A stretch of DNA of 64,000 nt from CAVROT01 sp963722905. GTDB taxonomy: Bacteria; Pseudomonadota; Alphaproteobacteria; Rhodobacterales; Rhodobacteraceae. Shown here one piece after another: positions 1-8,934 of the stretch (its first letter is position 1; the number at the start of each line of letters is the position of its first letter). Position numbers and translations under genes: made by a program. The notes under the pieces are model-generated. The model made no database searches, was not told where the DNA came from, and saw only the letters and a program-made list of their open reading frames with translations. The stretch lies in assembly GCA_963722905.1 (NCBI GenBank), contig CAVROT010000001.1:62001-126000 (forward strand), given 5' to 3'.

Positions 1-65
1 GACGGGCCCCCGGGTTTCGGGTCGCCGACAGGGAACGCCAGGACGATGGGAATGGCCCGCGTCAT
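1..65 (-). CDS. possible 5' end of a gene leaving the window on the left
   Basis: An ATG at 65 on the minus strand opens a frame that stays open to the window edge (about 21 codons, beginning MTRAIPIVLAFPVG). A GAGG lies about 9 nt upstream of the ATG. The hydrophobic start could be a signal peptide, but too little is present to name a product. A TATATT motif on the minus strand near 130 could be a -10 element for it. Confidence 0.2.
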   Translation of the reverse strand, partial: MTRAIPIVLAFPVGDPKPGGP

Positions 66-260
66 GCCCGTGCGCCTCGTCGCCAGACGCGCCTTCGGAC
101 CCGGTTGGCGCTCCGCGGTCCCGCCAGGAATATAGGGCCGGTCGGGCCAATTCATGACGCGGCCCTTGGCCTTTGACCGCGCCCTGACGAAAGTCCGGAC
201 AGACACCGCCACGCGTAACGCGGGGCAGGTGCCGATGGTCGGTGGAAGGATCGCTGCGGA

Positions 261-1247
261 ATGAAGGCTCTCGTCTACACTGGCCCCGGGGCGCTGGAGG
301 TCCGTGACGTGGCCGATCCGGTGCCGGCGGTCGGCGACCGGCTGGTGCGGATCGACGGCGTCGGGATCTGCGGGTCGGACATCCACGCCTATCTGGGGCG
401 CGATGACCGCCGCCCCGCCCCGCTGATCCTGGGTCACGAGGCTGCCGGCACCGTGTCCGGCGGGCCGACGGACGGCACCCGCGTGACGATCAACCCGCTG
501 GTGGCGTGCGGCCGCTGCGCCGCTTGCCACTCGGGCCGCGAGAATCTGTGCGGCGCCCGGCAGGTCATCTCCCTGCCCCCGCGCGACGGCGCCTTCGCCC
601 GGTTCGTCGCGATGCCGGAGCGCAACCTCGTGGCGGTGCCGGGCGACGTCCCGCCGGAACGGGCCGCCCTGGCCGAGCCGCTCGCGGTGGGCTGGCACGC
701 CGTCCGGCTGGGGCGCGATGCCCTGCGCTCCAGCCCCGCGGACACCGCGCTGGTGATCGGCGGCGGCGCCATCGGGGTGGCCGCCGCGGTATGCCTGCTG
801 GCGCAGGGTATCGCCGACGTGACCCTTGTCGAGCCGAACGGCCTTCGACGCGACTATCTCGATCTCGGGCGGGGTGTCGCGGTCATGGCGCCGGACGAAA
901 TCGCCGGGCACCGGTTCGACATGATCCTCGACTGCGTCGGCATCGACGCCACGCGGGCCACCGCCAGCGGCGCCGTGCGGCCGGGCGGGGCAATCGTGCA
1001 TGTCGGGCTGGGCGGCGGGACCGGCGGGCTCGACATCCGGCGCATGACGCTGCACGAGATCGCCTTCATCGGGACCTATACGTTCACCGCCCGGGATTTC
1101 CGCGACACCTGCGCGGCCATGTTCGCGGGACGGCTGGGCGCGCTCGACTGGTACGAGACGCGCCCGCTGGCCGAGGGCGCCCGGGCCTTCGCGGACATCC
1201 GTGCGGGCCGGGTGGCCGCGCCGAAAATCGTGCTGACGCCACAATAG
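261..1247 (+). CDS. zinc-dependent medium-chain alcohol/polyol dehydrogenase
   Basis: A 328-aa member of the MDR superfamily, sorbitol/L-threonine dehydrogenase branch, expected to oxidise a polyol or secondary alcohol with NAD in the cytoplasm. Seen in the sequence: catalytic zinc ligands Cys37 (GICGSDIH) and His59-Glu60 (GHE), a full structural-zinc set Cys83, Cys86, Cys89 and Cys97, and a Rossmann glycine motif (GGGAIG) near residue 167. Length is slightly short for the family (about 340-350). The ATG at 261 is preceded by a weak AAGGA. The nearby SDR of the xylulose-reductase type and the ABC sugar importer with kinases suggest sugar-alcohol catabolism; the exact substrate cannot be read. 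Confidence 0.85.
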   Translation: MKALVYTGPGALEVRDVADPVPAVGDRLVRIDGVGICGSDIHAYLGRDDRRPAPLILGHEAAGTVSGGPTDGTRVTINPLVACGRCAACHSGRENLCGARQVISLPPRDGAFARFVAMPERNLVAVPGDVPPERAALAEPLAVGWHAVRLGRDALRSSPADTALVIGGGAIGVAAAVCLLAQGIADVTLVEPNGLRRDYLDLGRGVAVMAPDEIAGHRFDMILDCVGIDATRATASGAVRPGGAIVHVGLGGGTGGLDIRRMTLHEIAFIGTYTFTARDFRDTCAAMFAGRLGALDWYETRPLAEGARAFADIRAGRVAAPKIVLTPQ

Positions 1248-1251
1248 CCGA

Positions 1252-1299
1252 CGTCGCGCGGGCCCGGGGGAAGGCCTGCCTGTGCGCGAACGCGCGACG
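1252..1299. terminator. long inverted repeat downstream of the dehydrogenase
   Basis: Perfect 9-nt arms (CGTCGCGCG at 1252-1260 and CGCGCGACG at 1291-1299) flank a 30-nt loop that itself contains GGCC...GGCC. It starts 4 nt after the stop codon of the dehydrogenase. There is no T tract, so if it ends transcription it is not a classical intrinsic terminator. The rest of the 414-nt gap to 1661 shows only a possible -10 element (TATAGT, 1596-1601) ahead of the next gene. Confidence 0.35.
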
Positions 1300-1661
1300 G
1301 GCGATGCACGAATGGGTCCCTGCCGGCCGCGCCTGTCGCCGCTGCCGCCGCCCTGCCGGGGCGGTACCCCCCACCTCCGCCGGCCGGCCGGGGCGATGCA
1401 TGGCGGCCGCGGCCGATAGGGCGAAGGAGAGGGGATGCCGGACCCAACGCGACCCGATCCGCAGAAGCGGGCCTGCCGGTGGAGGTCATGCGCATGCACC
1501 CGTCCGGGACGCCGGTTCCGAAGGGTCGGGCGCCGTCGGCATCGGCCCGTGGGCTTTCGGCGACGCGGGTGGTGCGACAGAAGCGATGCCCGGTCTATAG
1601 TCTGCGAGGGAAAGCCGTCGGTCCGCGCCCGGGTCCGGCGGCCGGCGATGGAGGACGGCCA

Positions 1662-2600
1662 TTGGACGACGCGAGGCACGCCGGGCAGGCCCCCGGCATC
1701 CGGTCCGCCGCCGGGGACGCGACGGGCGGCGTTCCGGCAGCCGGTCAGGTCGACGCCAGCCGGGCCGCGGGCCCGCCCTACGACGGCCGCCGTCTGTCCT
1801 ATGCCACGACCTTCACCGATCCGCGGCAGCAGGCGATCATCCGCACGATCGAGCTTCTGACGGCCAGGCCCGCGCTCCTGCGGCGGATCCGCCGGTTCGA
1901 GGCGATGGGCGTGCCCGACGGCCAGCCGTTCTGGGCGAGGGCGCTGGAGGTTCTGGGCATCGACGTCGTGACGCCCGGGTCCGAGATCGCCCGCGTCCCC
2001 GCCGAGGGGCCTCTGGTGGTTGCTGCCAACCACCCCCACGGGCTGATCGACGGGATGGTCCTGGCCGAGATCGTCGGCCGCGTCCGCCAGGACTACAAGA
2101 TCCTGGCGCGGTCGCTGCTGACCGGCGTCGCCCAGGTGGACCGCTTCCTGCTGCCGGTGCCTTTCGTCCACGACCCCGACGCCCTACGCAGGAACATCGC
2201 GATGCGGGACGCGGCGATGCGGCACCTGGAAAACGGCGGCGCGGTCGTCCTCTTTCCCGCCGGCGTCGTCGCCTCGTCGGACCGGTGGTTCGGCCCGGCG
2301 GTCGAGCGGGACTGGAGCGCCTTCACCGCCAAGCTCATCCAGCGCTCCGGCGCCGCCGTGGTGCCGATCCGGTTCGCCGGGCGCAACAGCCGGGCCTACC
2401 AGATCGCCAGCCTCGTCTCGCCGACGCTGCGGCAGGGCCTGCTGCTGCACGAGGTCCGGCACGCGATGCAGCGGCCCCAGCGCCCCGTCGTCGGCCGGCC
2501 CATCGGGCCCGATGAAATCGCTGCCTGGTCCGGCGATCCCATGGGGTTCATGCGGTGGCTGCGCGACCGGACGCTGGCGCTGCGCCCTGACGGCGCCTGA
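1662..2600 (+). CDS. lysophospholipid/1-acylglycerol-phosphate acyltransferase family protein
   Basis: A PlsC-type acyltransferase expected to move an acyl chain onto a lysolipid at the inner membrane. The hallmark NHPHGLID block is present with His124 and Asp130, an HX5D spacing as in the COG3176-like branch; a later VVLFPAG block fits the family's glycine/proline motif. I place the start at a TTG (1662) because GGAGGA lies at 1650-1655 with a 6-nt spacer, giving 312 aa. A longer in-frame ATG exists at 1479 but its first about 60 residues are low-complexity and unlike protein. It is a single gene between a dehydrogenase and an SDR; no obvious functional link. The acyl acceptor is unknown. 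Confidence 0.75.
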   Translation: MDDARHAGQAPGIRSAAGDATGGVPAAGQVDASRAAGPPYDGRRLSYATTFTDPRQQAIIRTIELLTARPALLRRIRRFEAMGVPDGQPFWARALEVLGIDVVTPGSEIARVPAEGPLVVAANHPHGLIDGMVLAEIVGRVRQDYKILARSLLTGVAQVDRFLLPVPFVHDPDALRRNIAMRDAAMRHLENGGAVVLFPAGVVASSDRWFGPAVERDWSAFTAKLIQRSGAAVVPIRFAGRNSRAYQIASLVSPTLRQGLLLHEVRHAMQRPQRPVVGRPIGPDEIAAWSGDPMGFMRWLRDRTLALRPDGA

Positions 2601-2691
2601 GACGCCCGCCGGTGCCGATGCGCGGCCGTGGCGGCTTGCTTCCGCCGCCCGATGCGCTCCAGGGTCACGCGTCCCGCAACAGGAGCATGTG

Positions 2692-3420
2692 ATGGCGGAT
2701 TACGACAAGGGCCCGATACTGGTCACGGGCGCCAGCGGCGGGATCGGGGCCGCGACCGTGCGCCATCTGGCCGCGCGTGGCGCCGAGGTGATCGCCTCGG
2801 GGCGCGATGCGGTCCGGCTGGACGCCCTGGCCGCCGAGACGGGCTGCCGGACGCTGCCGTTCGACCTGACGTCCGAGGACGGCGTGCGCGAAGCGCTGGA
2901 GGGCCTGGACCTCTGGGGCGCAGTGAACTGCGGCGGTTTCGGAGGCGAGATCGCGACCCCGATGGAGACCGACATCGACGTCTTCGACAAGGTCGTCTCG
3001 ATCAACGCACGCGGCGCCCTGCTGGTCACGAAATACGCCGCCCGCGAGATGATCCGGCTGGGGCAGGGCGGCGCCATCGTCAACGTCTCCAGCCAGGCAT
3101 CGCTGGTGGCGCTGAAGGGGCACGTCTCCTACGCGGCGTCCAAGGGCGCTCTGGACAGCATCACCCGCGTCTCGGCGCTGGAACTGGGACCCAGCGGCAT
3201 CCGCGTGAACGGGGTGCATCCGACCGTGGTGATGACCGAGATGTCGGCCTTCTACTGGGGCCGCCCCGAGATCGGCGATCCGATCCTTGCGCAGATGCCG
3301 CTGGGCCGCTGGGCGACCGCTGAGGACATCGCCGCGCCTATCGCGTTCCTGCTGAGCGACGGCGCGGCGATGATCACCGGCGTCACCCTGCCCGTCGACG
3401 GCGGGTTCACCGCGGTCTGA
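2692..3420 (+). CDS. SDR oxidoreductase of the L-xylulose/dicarbonyl reductase type
   Basis: A 242-aa short-chain dehydrogenase/reductase. Seen: cofactor motif TGASGGIG at residues 12-19, catalytic Tyr147 and Lys151 (YAASK), and a C-terminal stretch (HPTVVMTEM, then LPVDGGF) closely like that of animal and bacterial L-xylulose reductases, which interconvert L-xylulose and xylitol with NADP(H). The start is ATG 2692 with AGGAG at 2681-2685; an upstream in-frame ATG at 2512 would overlap the previous gene. The gene converges on the minus-strand kinase operon and overlaps it by 14 nt at the stops. Together with the dehydrogenase at 261 it suggests pentitol interconversion; this is inference. Confidence 0.8.
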   Translation: MADYDKGPILVTGASGGIGAATVRHLAARGAEVIASGRDAVRLDALAAETGCRTLPFDLTSEDGVREALEGLDLWGAVNCGGFGGEIATPMETDIDVFDKVVSINARGALLVTKYAAREMIRLGQGGAIVNVSSQASLVALKGHVSYAASKGALDSITRVSALELGPSGIRVNGVHPTVVMTEMSAFYWGRPEIGDPILAQMPLGRWATAEDIAAPIAFLLSDGAAMITGVTLPVDGGFTAV

Positions 3421-3961
3421 GGTCCAGCAGCTCCACCAGGTCCTCGGCCACGTGAGGATGCAGTGGCGCGTCGCCCGCAACCTCGATCATCGGGCCGACG
3501 CCCATCGGCCGGGCACTGCCGGCAAGGACGAAAAGTTCGTCGGCATAGCTGGCGGGCAGGTGCCCGGCATGGCGCTCTGCGGCCCGCGCGCGGTACCGCT
3601 CGGCCGCGGTCGCGGGTGCGACGGCGACCCAGACCTCGACCGCGAGGTCGATGCGGGCACGGGCGAGGTGACCGGCCAGCACGCTGCGGGGCAAAAAACC
3701 GTGCCAGGCGTCCACCACCGGCAGCAGGCCGTCGGGGAACGCCGCGACCGCGTTGAAGATGGCGTGGTAGCTGGCGCGCCCCAGCAGACGGTTGTGCGCC
3801 CGGTCCCCGGTGCCGATCTCGGCGAAGAGGCCCTCCTTGACGGTGTCGAGCGCCAGGGGCACGGGGTTGGCCCCGGCGGCGACGAGCGCCGGCAGAAGCA
3901 GGCGCCCGACGGTGGACTTGCCGCTGGCGGGCACGCCGTTGACGAGCAGCACACGCTTCAT
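3407..3961 (-). CDS. small P-loop kinase (AAA_33/zeta-toxin-like fold)
   Basis: A 184-aa cytoplasmic ATP-binding protein with a clear Walker A near the N terminus (GVPASGKST, residues about 8-16). The rest resembles small-molecule kinases of the AAA_33 group (gluconokinase-, chloramphenicol phosphotransferase- or zeta-like), for which the substrate cannot be inferred from the motif. Start ATG 3961 overlaps the stop of the ROK kinase gene (ATGA), so the two are translationally coupled. It is the last gene of the SorC-aldolase-ROK-kinase operon, so a phosphorylation step on the imported polyol or sugar is plausible. Confidence 0.7.
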   Translation of the reverse strand: MKRVLLVNGVPASGKSTVGRLLLPALVAAGANPVPLALDTVKEGLFAEIGTGDRAHNRLLGRASYHAIFNAVAAFPDGLLPVVDAWHGFLPRSVLAGHLARARIDLAVEVWVAVAPATAAERYRARAAERHAGHLPASYADELFVLAGSARPMGVGPMIEVAGDAPLHPHVAEDLVELLDLRPR

Positions 3962-4833
3962 GCGCCGCGCGCCCCGTCGAAGGCGGCCAGACCGGCGCCG
4001 ATGACGCCGGCGTCGTCGCCGAGGCGCGCGGGCTCTGGCGCCAGGGAGAACCACGGGCTGCGGTCCGGCAGCCGGACGAGGGCGCCTGCCATCGCGTGCC
4101 CCAGACCGCCGCCGAGGATCAGCCGGACCGGATCGACCACGGCGACCAGCGTCTCCAGCGCGCGCTGCATCGGCGCGGCCCAGTCACGCAGGATATCGGC
4201 GGCGCCCGGGTCGCCCGTGGCGGAAGCGGCCAGAAGGCTTTCGACGGTGGTCGTGGCCGGCAGTCCCGCCGCGGCGATCAGCCGGCCAAGGGCGGTGCCC
4301 GAGCTGAACGTCTCGACGCAACCGGTGCGGCCGCAGTTGCAGGGCGGGCCGTCCGCGGCGACGGTGACGTGACCGAACTGTCCCGCCACGCCGCCGCCAT
4401 GCCAGGGTTTTCCGTCGCACAGCAGAGCGCCGCCGATGCCCGTCCCCACCGTGACCATGGCGACGAGGCCGTGCGCACCGTGCGCCTCGCCGATCAGGGC
4501 CGCCATGGCGTCGTTCTCGACTTGGGCGGGCAGGCCCGCCTCGTCCCGGACCAGCGCAGGAAGGTCGAGGCCTGCGATGTCCAGATAGCCCGCCGACAGG
4601 ATCTCGCCCGACCCTCCCGCCACCCGCCCCGGTATGCCGATGCCGACCGCCGCAGTCGCAGGGTGGCGCAGCGCGCCAACCAGCCGCAGGACCTGCGCCG
4701 CGAAGCCGCCGCGGGTCGGGTCCACCGCTTCGGCGATCCGCCCCGCCATCGCCCCGTCCCGTGCGATCCGCGCGGCGCGGATTCGTGTGCCGCCGACGTC
4801 TATTCCGATGGTGGTTTCAGCCGCGTCGGTCAT
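3958..4833 (-). CDS. ROK family sugar kinase
   Basis: A 291-aa sugar kinase of the ROK family. Seen: N-terminal phosphate-binding block IGIDVGGTRIRAA, the ROK signature region GTGIGGALLCDGK followed by GGGVAGQFGH, and the zinc motif CNCGRTGCVE. These features fit cytoplasmic phosphorylation of a hexose or related sugar with ATP. It lacks the N-terminal helix-turn-helix found in ROK repressors, so an enzyme is favoured. The 5' end overlaps the aldolase gene by 17 nt and the 3' end overlaps the P-loop kinase gene. Two different kinases beside one LacD-like aldolase could build a bisphosphate substrate; that is inference. Confidence 0.88.
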   Translation of the reverse strand: MTDAAETTIGIDVGGTRIRAARIARDGAMAGRIAEAVDPTRGGFAAQVLRLVGALRHPATAAVGIGIPGRVAGGSGEILSAGYLDIAGLDLPALVRDEAGLPAQVENDAMAALIGEAHGAHGLVAMVTVGTGIGGALLCDGKPWHGGGVAGQFGHVTVAADGPPCNCGRTGCVETFSSGTALGRLIAAAGLPATTTVESLLAASATGDPGAADILRDWAAPMQRALETLVAVVDPVRLILGGGLGHAMAGALVRLPDRSPWFSLAPEPARLGDDAGVIGAGLAAFDGARGA

Positions 4834-5722
4834 GGCGGTCGAGGATCGCCTGGATCTCGCGCAGACGGGGACTGGCGACGGTCTCCAGCCGGTCGGCCGA
4901 CACCGCCCGGTCCAGCGAGACGCAGTCCTTCCACAGCGCGCGGCCCGCGATGACGCCGGACGCGCCGTTCTCCATCGCCATGACGACCTGGCCCACGAAG
5001 GTCTCGTGGTCGACGCCGGCCGAGAGGACCGCCCAGGGCACGCCATCGCAAATCCGGGTGATCTCGGCGCAGGCTTCGGCCGTGCCGGGATAGGGCAGCT
5101 TCAGCACCTTCGATCCGAGGTCGACCGAGATGCGGGCGGACTCGACGATCAGGCCCGGGAAGGCGGCGGCGTAGTCGGCCTCGGATTCTCCCTCCAGCCG
5201 GTAGGTCAGGATCTCGACCACCAGCAGCAGATCCTCGGCGGCGAAATCGGCGATGGTGTCGCGGATGATGGCGATGTTGAAGTCGTTCGCGTCGTCGCGG
5301 TCGGGGCGCAGGTAGACCATCAGCTTGGCGCCGGTGCCGCCCAGCTCGCGCACCCGCCGGGCGGTGATGCCGGGCGTCATGATCGAATTGCGGTAGCCGC
5401 CGGCGACGTCGTCCCAGCCGGAATCGTCCAGCCCCACCAGCAGCGCCGTGTCGCGCGCCAGCACGCCGTCGTCCACCACGCCCGGGACGGCGCAGGTCGC
5501 GTCGAGCAGGACGCAGGACGCCTTGTTCGCCAGGTGCCGGGTAATGTCCGCCTTCGTCTGTCCCAGGATGTCGGTGCCGATGGCGGCGCGCGCCGCGTCC
5601 GTGTCGGCCAGGACCTTGCGCATTCCGCCGCGCTGGTCGCAGGCCACGACCATCATCAACCCGTTCGCGCCGCAGATCTGCTGGTATCCGCGCCGTTCCG
5701 ACGTCGTCATCGTTGCCGTCAT
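4817..5722 (-). CDS. LacD-like class I aldolase (tagatose-bisphosphate aldolase family)
   Basis: A 301-aa TIM-barrel aldolase. The sequence matches the DeoC/LacD group in length and pattern: an early VVACDQRGGMR block, a central AKLMVYLRPD strand, a VLKLPYPG strand where LacD places its Schiff-base lysine, and a late SAGVDHETF/GVIAGRALWKD phosphate-binding region. The family cleaves tagatose-1,6-bisphosphate or related ketose phosphates into dihydroxyacetone phosphate plus an aldehyde. Start ATG 5722 is preceded by AGGGACG; ATG 5710 is an alternative. It follows the SorC regulator gene and overlaps the ROK kinase gene, so it is the likely carbon-carbon cleavage step of the operon. Confidence 0.78.
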   Translation of the reverse strand: MTATMTTSERRGYQQICGANGLMMVVACDQRGGMRKVLADTDAARAAIGTDILGQTKADITRHLANKASCVLLDATCAVPGVVDDGVLARDTALLVGLDDSGWDDVAGGYRNSIMTPGITARRVRELGGTGAKLMVYLRPDRDDANDFNIAIIRDTIADFAAEDLLLVVEILTYRLEGESEADYAAAFPGLIVESARISVDLGSKVLKLPYPGTAEACAEITRICDGVPWAVLSAGVDHETFVGQVVMAMENGASGVIAGRALWKDCVSLDRAVSADRLETVASPRLREIQAILDRHDRRG

Positions 5723-5815
5723 CGCGCCCGTCCCTGCTGTCGTTCCGGTTGCAGGGGTAATCGCGGGCGCGCCGGCTGACAACAATTCATTCCAGAAACA
5801 TCTTGCACGGACGCA

Positions 5816-6769
5816 TCAGACAGGTCCCTCGACGGATGATCCGCGTGCGACAGAGGCCAGCACGGCCTGAGACGTGCGCGCATCCGTCACCAGCGCATTG
5901 ATCATGCCGGACCGCGCGGCGCCGATGATGGGAGCGACCTTCTCGGGTCCGGCGCAGATCCCGATGGACAGGGGGATGCGGGCCAGCTGCGCCCGGCCGA
6001 TGCCCATCTGGCTGTCCTGTCCCGGCCACGCGGCCGGGGCGCCGTCGCGGTCGAAATACTGACGAACGATGTCGCCCGTGACGCGCGCCGCCACGTCCGC
6101 GGGAAAGCCCAGATCGGTCTCGGACGGCCCGTCCGCATAGGCGCCGATGCCCATGACCGCAACGTCGACCCGGTCCCAAAGGGCGACGATGGCCGAGATC
6201 TGCGGATCTCGGATCAGCTCGGCACGGAGGTCTGCGCCGGGGCGTGCCGGCGCGTAGAGCAGTTGTGCCTCGGCCTGCATCCGTTCGGCGGCGGTGCGCA
6301 CGAACTCGTTGATCTGGAAATGCGCCCCGGTCTGGTTCATCCCGCCGGTGGTGGGCACGACGACGGCGCCCGGCATCGCCGGCAGGCCGTTCGCGACGAC
6401 GCCCTCGACGGCGCGGCCCCAGCCGATGGCGACGACCGGACGGCGGGGCAGGTCGGCGTCCCGCAGCAGGGCGCCCACCGCCGCAGCCAGCGCGGGCGCG
6501 TGGCCGCTGTCGGCGATGCGCACGTGCCGCAGCCCCAGCGCCGCGGCAAGGGTCGCGTCGACGGTGTCGGTCGCGTCGAGGTCCGGCACCTCGATCCGCA
6601 CGATGCCCTCGCGGCGCGCCCGGGCCAGCAGGCGCGATACCGTCGCGGTCGAGATCCGCATTTCGCGCGCGACCGCCACCTGCGAGAGGCCGCCCAGGTA
6701 GTGCAGCCGGGCGGCCGTGTGGACGAGAATTCGGTTTGCCGGCCCGGCGGCCTTGGTTGGCTGGGCCAC
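5816..6769 (-). CDS. SorC/DeoR-type sugar-binding transcriptional regulator
   Basis: A 317-aa regulator with an N-terminal helix-turn-helix (LSQVAVAREMRISTATVSRLLARARREGIV, residues about 28-57, shortened in part here) and a C-terminal SorC sugar-phosphate-binding domain showing the usual AIGWG and VVPTTGG blocks. SorC proteins sense phosphorylated sugars and control the adjacent catabolic and transport genes. The start is GTG 6769, with AGGGAT about 8 nt upstream. It heads the minus-strand operon and is divergent from the ABC importer genes, so the 168-nt gap between them is the likely target. Confidence 0.88.
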   Translation of the reverse strand: MAQPTKAAGPANRILVHTAARLHYLGGLSQVAVAREMRISTATVSRLLARARREGIVRIEVPDLDATDTVDATLAAALGLRHVRIADSGHAPALAAAVGALLRDADLPRRPVVAIGWGRAVEGVVANGLPAMPGAVVVPTTGGMNQTGAHFQINEFVRTAAERMQAEAQLLYAPARPGADLRAELIRDPQISAIVALWDRVDVAVMGIGAYADGPSETDLGFPADVAARVTGDIVRQYFDRDGAPAAWPGQDSQMGIGRAQLARIPLSIGICAGPEKVAPIIGAARSGMINALVTDARTSQAVLASVARGSSVEGPV

Positions 6770-6937
6770 TCTGCGATCCCTGCAATATCTTTCTGGTATT
6801 TAATTCTTGCGTCAAGCGGCGTCGCCGCGCAATCATCAATGCGGCCGGGGCGACCCCGGCGTCATCGAACCCCGTCACCGGGGCAGCGATCGCGGGCATC
6901 CGGAGAGGTGCCGCGCGATCTAAAGGGAGGGAGACAC
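6770..6937. promoter_or_regulatory. divergent control region between SorC regulator and ABC importer
   Basis: This gap is clearly more A+T-rich than its surroundings at 6780-6840. A weakly symmetric element with GCAA and TTGC ends spans 6782-6810 and could be the SorC operator. For the importer a possible promoter is TTGCGT (6807-6812) and AATCAT (6831-6836) with an 18-nt spacer. A strong ribosome-binding site AAGGGAGG (6923-6930) precedes the binding-protein gene. The assignments rest on position and pattern only. Confidence 0.4.
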
Positions 6938-7924
6938 ATGCGAAATCTGATCATGTCCGTTGTCGCTGCGGCCGCCATCGGCCTGGCGGGGACCGCCGGC
7001 ACGGCGCAGACGGCCGACGGCGAGGACATCACCATCGTTCTGGTGCCCGGCCTGACCACGGATGCCTTCTACATCACGATGAACCGCGGCGCGCAGGCCG
7101 CGGCCGAGGCGCTGGGCATCACCGTCGATTTCCAGGGCGCCGAGGAGTTCGACCCCGTCCTCCAGACCCCCGTCCTCGACGCCGTCATCGCGCGTGGCCC
7201 CGACGCGATCCTGATCGCGCCCACCGACACCACCCAGATGATCGAGCCGCTGCGCCGCGCCAACGAACAGGGGATCCCCGTCATCACCGTCGACACGTTC
7301 ATCGACGACGGCAAGTATCAGGACGGCGCCGGCGACGGTGACTTCCCGATGGCCTACGTCGCGTCGGACAACGTGGGCGGCGGCCGCATGGCGGCGCGCT
7401 TCATGGCCGAGGCGATGGGCGGGACGGGCCAGGTCTACGTGTCGAACGTACGGCCCGGCATCTCGACCACCGACCAGCGCGAGGAAGGGTTCAAGGCCGA
7501 GATGGCCGAGAACTATCCCGACGTCGAGGTTCTGGACACCCAGTACAACGAGAACGACGCCAGCCTCGCCGCGTCGCAGTTCAACGCCGTGCTGGCCCGC
7601 AACCCCGAGATCGCGGGCGTCTTCGGCGCCAACCTCTTCTCGGCCATCGGCGCGGGCAACGGGGTCGAGAACTCCGGCAAGGCCGACGACGTGACCGTCA
7701 TCGCCTTCGACGCGCCGCAGAGCATCGTCGACAACATCTCGTCCGGCCTGGTCGACGCGGCCATCGCGCAGCATCCGGCCGAGATCGGGTACTTTGGCGT
7801 CATGGCCGCCTATGCGGTGCTGACCGGGCAATCCGTGCCCGTCACCATCGGCACCGGCTTCACCGTCATCGACGCCGACAACGTGGATGACGAATCCATC
7901 GCCAAGTTCATCTACTCCGAGTGA
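6938..7924 (+). CDS. sugar ABC transporter, periplasmic substrate-binding protein
   Basis: A 328-aa periplasmic binding protein of the RbsB/type-1 (CUT2) family. It has a signal peptide (MRNLIMSVVAAAAIGLAGTAGTAQ, about 23 residues, quoted in part) followed by the two-lobe fold with typical blocks DAILIAPTD, GIPVITVD and VTVIAFDAP. It captures a monosaccharide or polyol for import. The start ATG 6938 has a near-consensus Shine-Dalgarno 7 nt upstream. It is the first gene of a three-gene importer operon, divergent from the SorC-aldolase-kinase operon, which suggests one regulated uptake-and-catabolism unit. The ligand is unknown; a pentitol or hexitol is a guess from the neighbours. Confidence 0.88.
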   Translation: MRNLIMSVVAAAAIGLAGTAGTAQTADGEDITIVLVPGLTTDAFYITMNRGAQAAAEALGITVDFQGAEEFDPVLQTPVLDAVIARGPDAILIAPTDTTQMIEPLRRANEQGIPVITVDTFIDDGKYQDGAGDGDFPMAYVASDNVGGGRMAARFMAEAMGGTGQVYVSNVRPGISTTDQREEGFKAEMAENYPDVEVLDTQYNENDASLAASQFNAVLARNPEIAGVFGANLFSAIGAGNGVENSGKADDVTVIAFDAPQSIVDNISSGLVDAAIAQHPAEIGYFGVMAAYAVLTGQSVPVTIGTGFTVIDADNVDDESIAKFIYSE

Positions 7925-7932
7925 CCTGACCC

Positions 7933-8934
7933 TTGGCAAACCAAATGACGGGGGCCTCGTTCCTGAGGTCCCTTCTCAACGCCTGGTCCTGGCTGTTCCT
8001 GGTCCTGATCCTGGGCTTCTTCGAGATCTATGCCCAGATCGAGACCGGGAACACCTTCCTCTTCCGGGTCTACAACCTCCAGTCCATCGCCATCGCGGCC
8101 TCGCAGATCCTGCTGCTGGCGCTGGGGCTTACGCTGGTCATCGTGGCGGGCCACATCGACCTTTCGATCGGGTTCACCACCGGGCTCTCGGCCGTCGTCA
8201 TGGCGCTGGTGATCCGCTGGGCCGGGCCGGAGGCGGGCTGGGGCATCGTGATCGTCGCGATGGCCATCGGCATCGCCGCCGCGGTGGTGGTGGGGCTGGT
8301 GAACGGCTGGCTCGTCGCCTATCTGGACGTTCCCAGCTTCATCGGGACGCTGGGCACCTACGGCATCGCCAGGGGTGCGGCGCTGATCGTGGCCGGCGGC
8401 GCGACGGTGTCGATCCGCAGCGACGAGGCGCGCAGCCTCGGGAACGGCGACATCCTGGGGCTGCCCGTCCCGGTGTTCATCGCGATTCTGCTGTCGGCGG
8501 CCTGCCACTATCTGCTGACCTACACGCGGTTCGGCGTCCACGTCTACGCGCTGGGTGCCAACCGCGCCGCCGTCGAACGGGCGGGCGTCAACGTCGACCG
8601 GCTGCTCATCGCGCTCTTCGTCATCTCCGCGGTGACGGCCGGGATCGGCGGGCTGGTCTACACCGGGCGCTTCTCGGCCGGAGCGGCCAACGCCGGCGAG
8701 CCCATCCTGCTCTACGCCGTCGCCGCCGTCTTCATCGGGGGGGCGTCGCTGACGGGCGGGCAGGGCACCGTGGTGGGAACGGTGATCGGCGCCATCATCA
8801 TCGCGGTGATCCAGTTCGGCTTGGTCTTCTCTGGGCTGCCGCCCTACTGGCAGTTCGTCGCGGTCGGCCTCGTCATCATCGTCGCGGTGCTGGTCGACCA
8901 GTCCAAGGGCCGACTGACGGGGCGGCGGTCATGA
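7933..8934 (+). CDS. sugar ABC transporter permease (RbsC type)
   Basis: A 333-aa multi-spanning inner-membrane protein of the CUT2 permease family (BPD_transp_2), with about nine hydrophobic segments and the family blocks LTLVIVAGHIDLSIG and AVAAVFIGGASLTGGQGTV. It forms the channel of the importer with the ATPase that follows. I use the TTG at 7933; ATG 7945 is an alternative and neither has a strong ribosome-binding site, so the start is uncertain by four codons. The stop codon overlaps the ATG of the ATPase gene (ATGA), indicating coupled translation. Confidence 0.87.
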   Translation: MANQMTGASFLRSLLNAWSWLFLVLILGFFEIYAQIETGNTFLFRVYNLQSIAIAASQILLLALGLTLVIVAGHIDLSIGFTTGLSAVVMALVIRWAGPEAGWGIVIVAMAIGIAAAVVVGLVNGWLVAYLDVPSFIGTLGTYGIARGAALIVAGGATVSIRSDEARSLGNGDILGLPVPVFIAILLSAACHYLLTYTRFGVHVYALGANRAAVERAGVNVDRLLIALFVISAVTAGIGGLVYTGRFSAGAANAGEPILLYAVAAVFIGGASLTGGQGTVVGTVIGAIIIAVIQFGLVFSGLPPYWQFVAVGLVIIVAVLVDQSKGRLTGRRS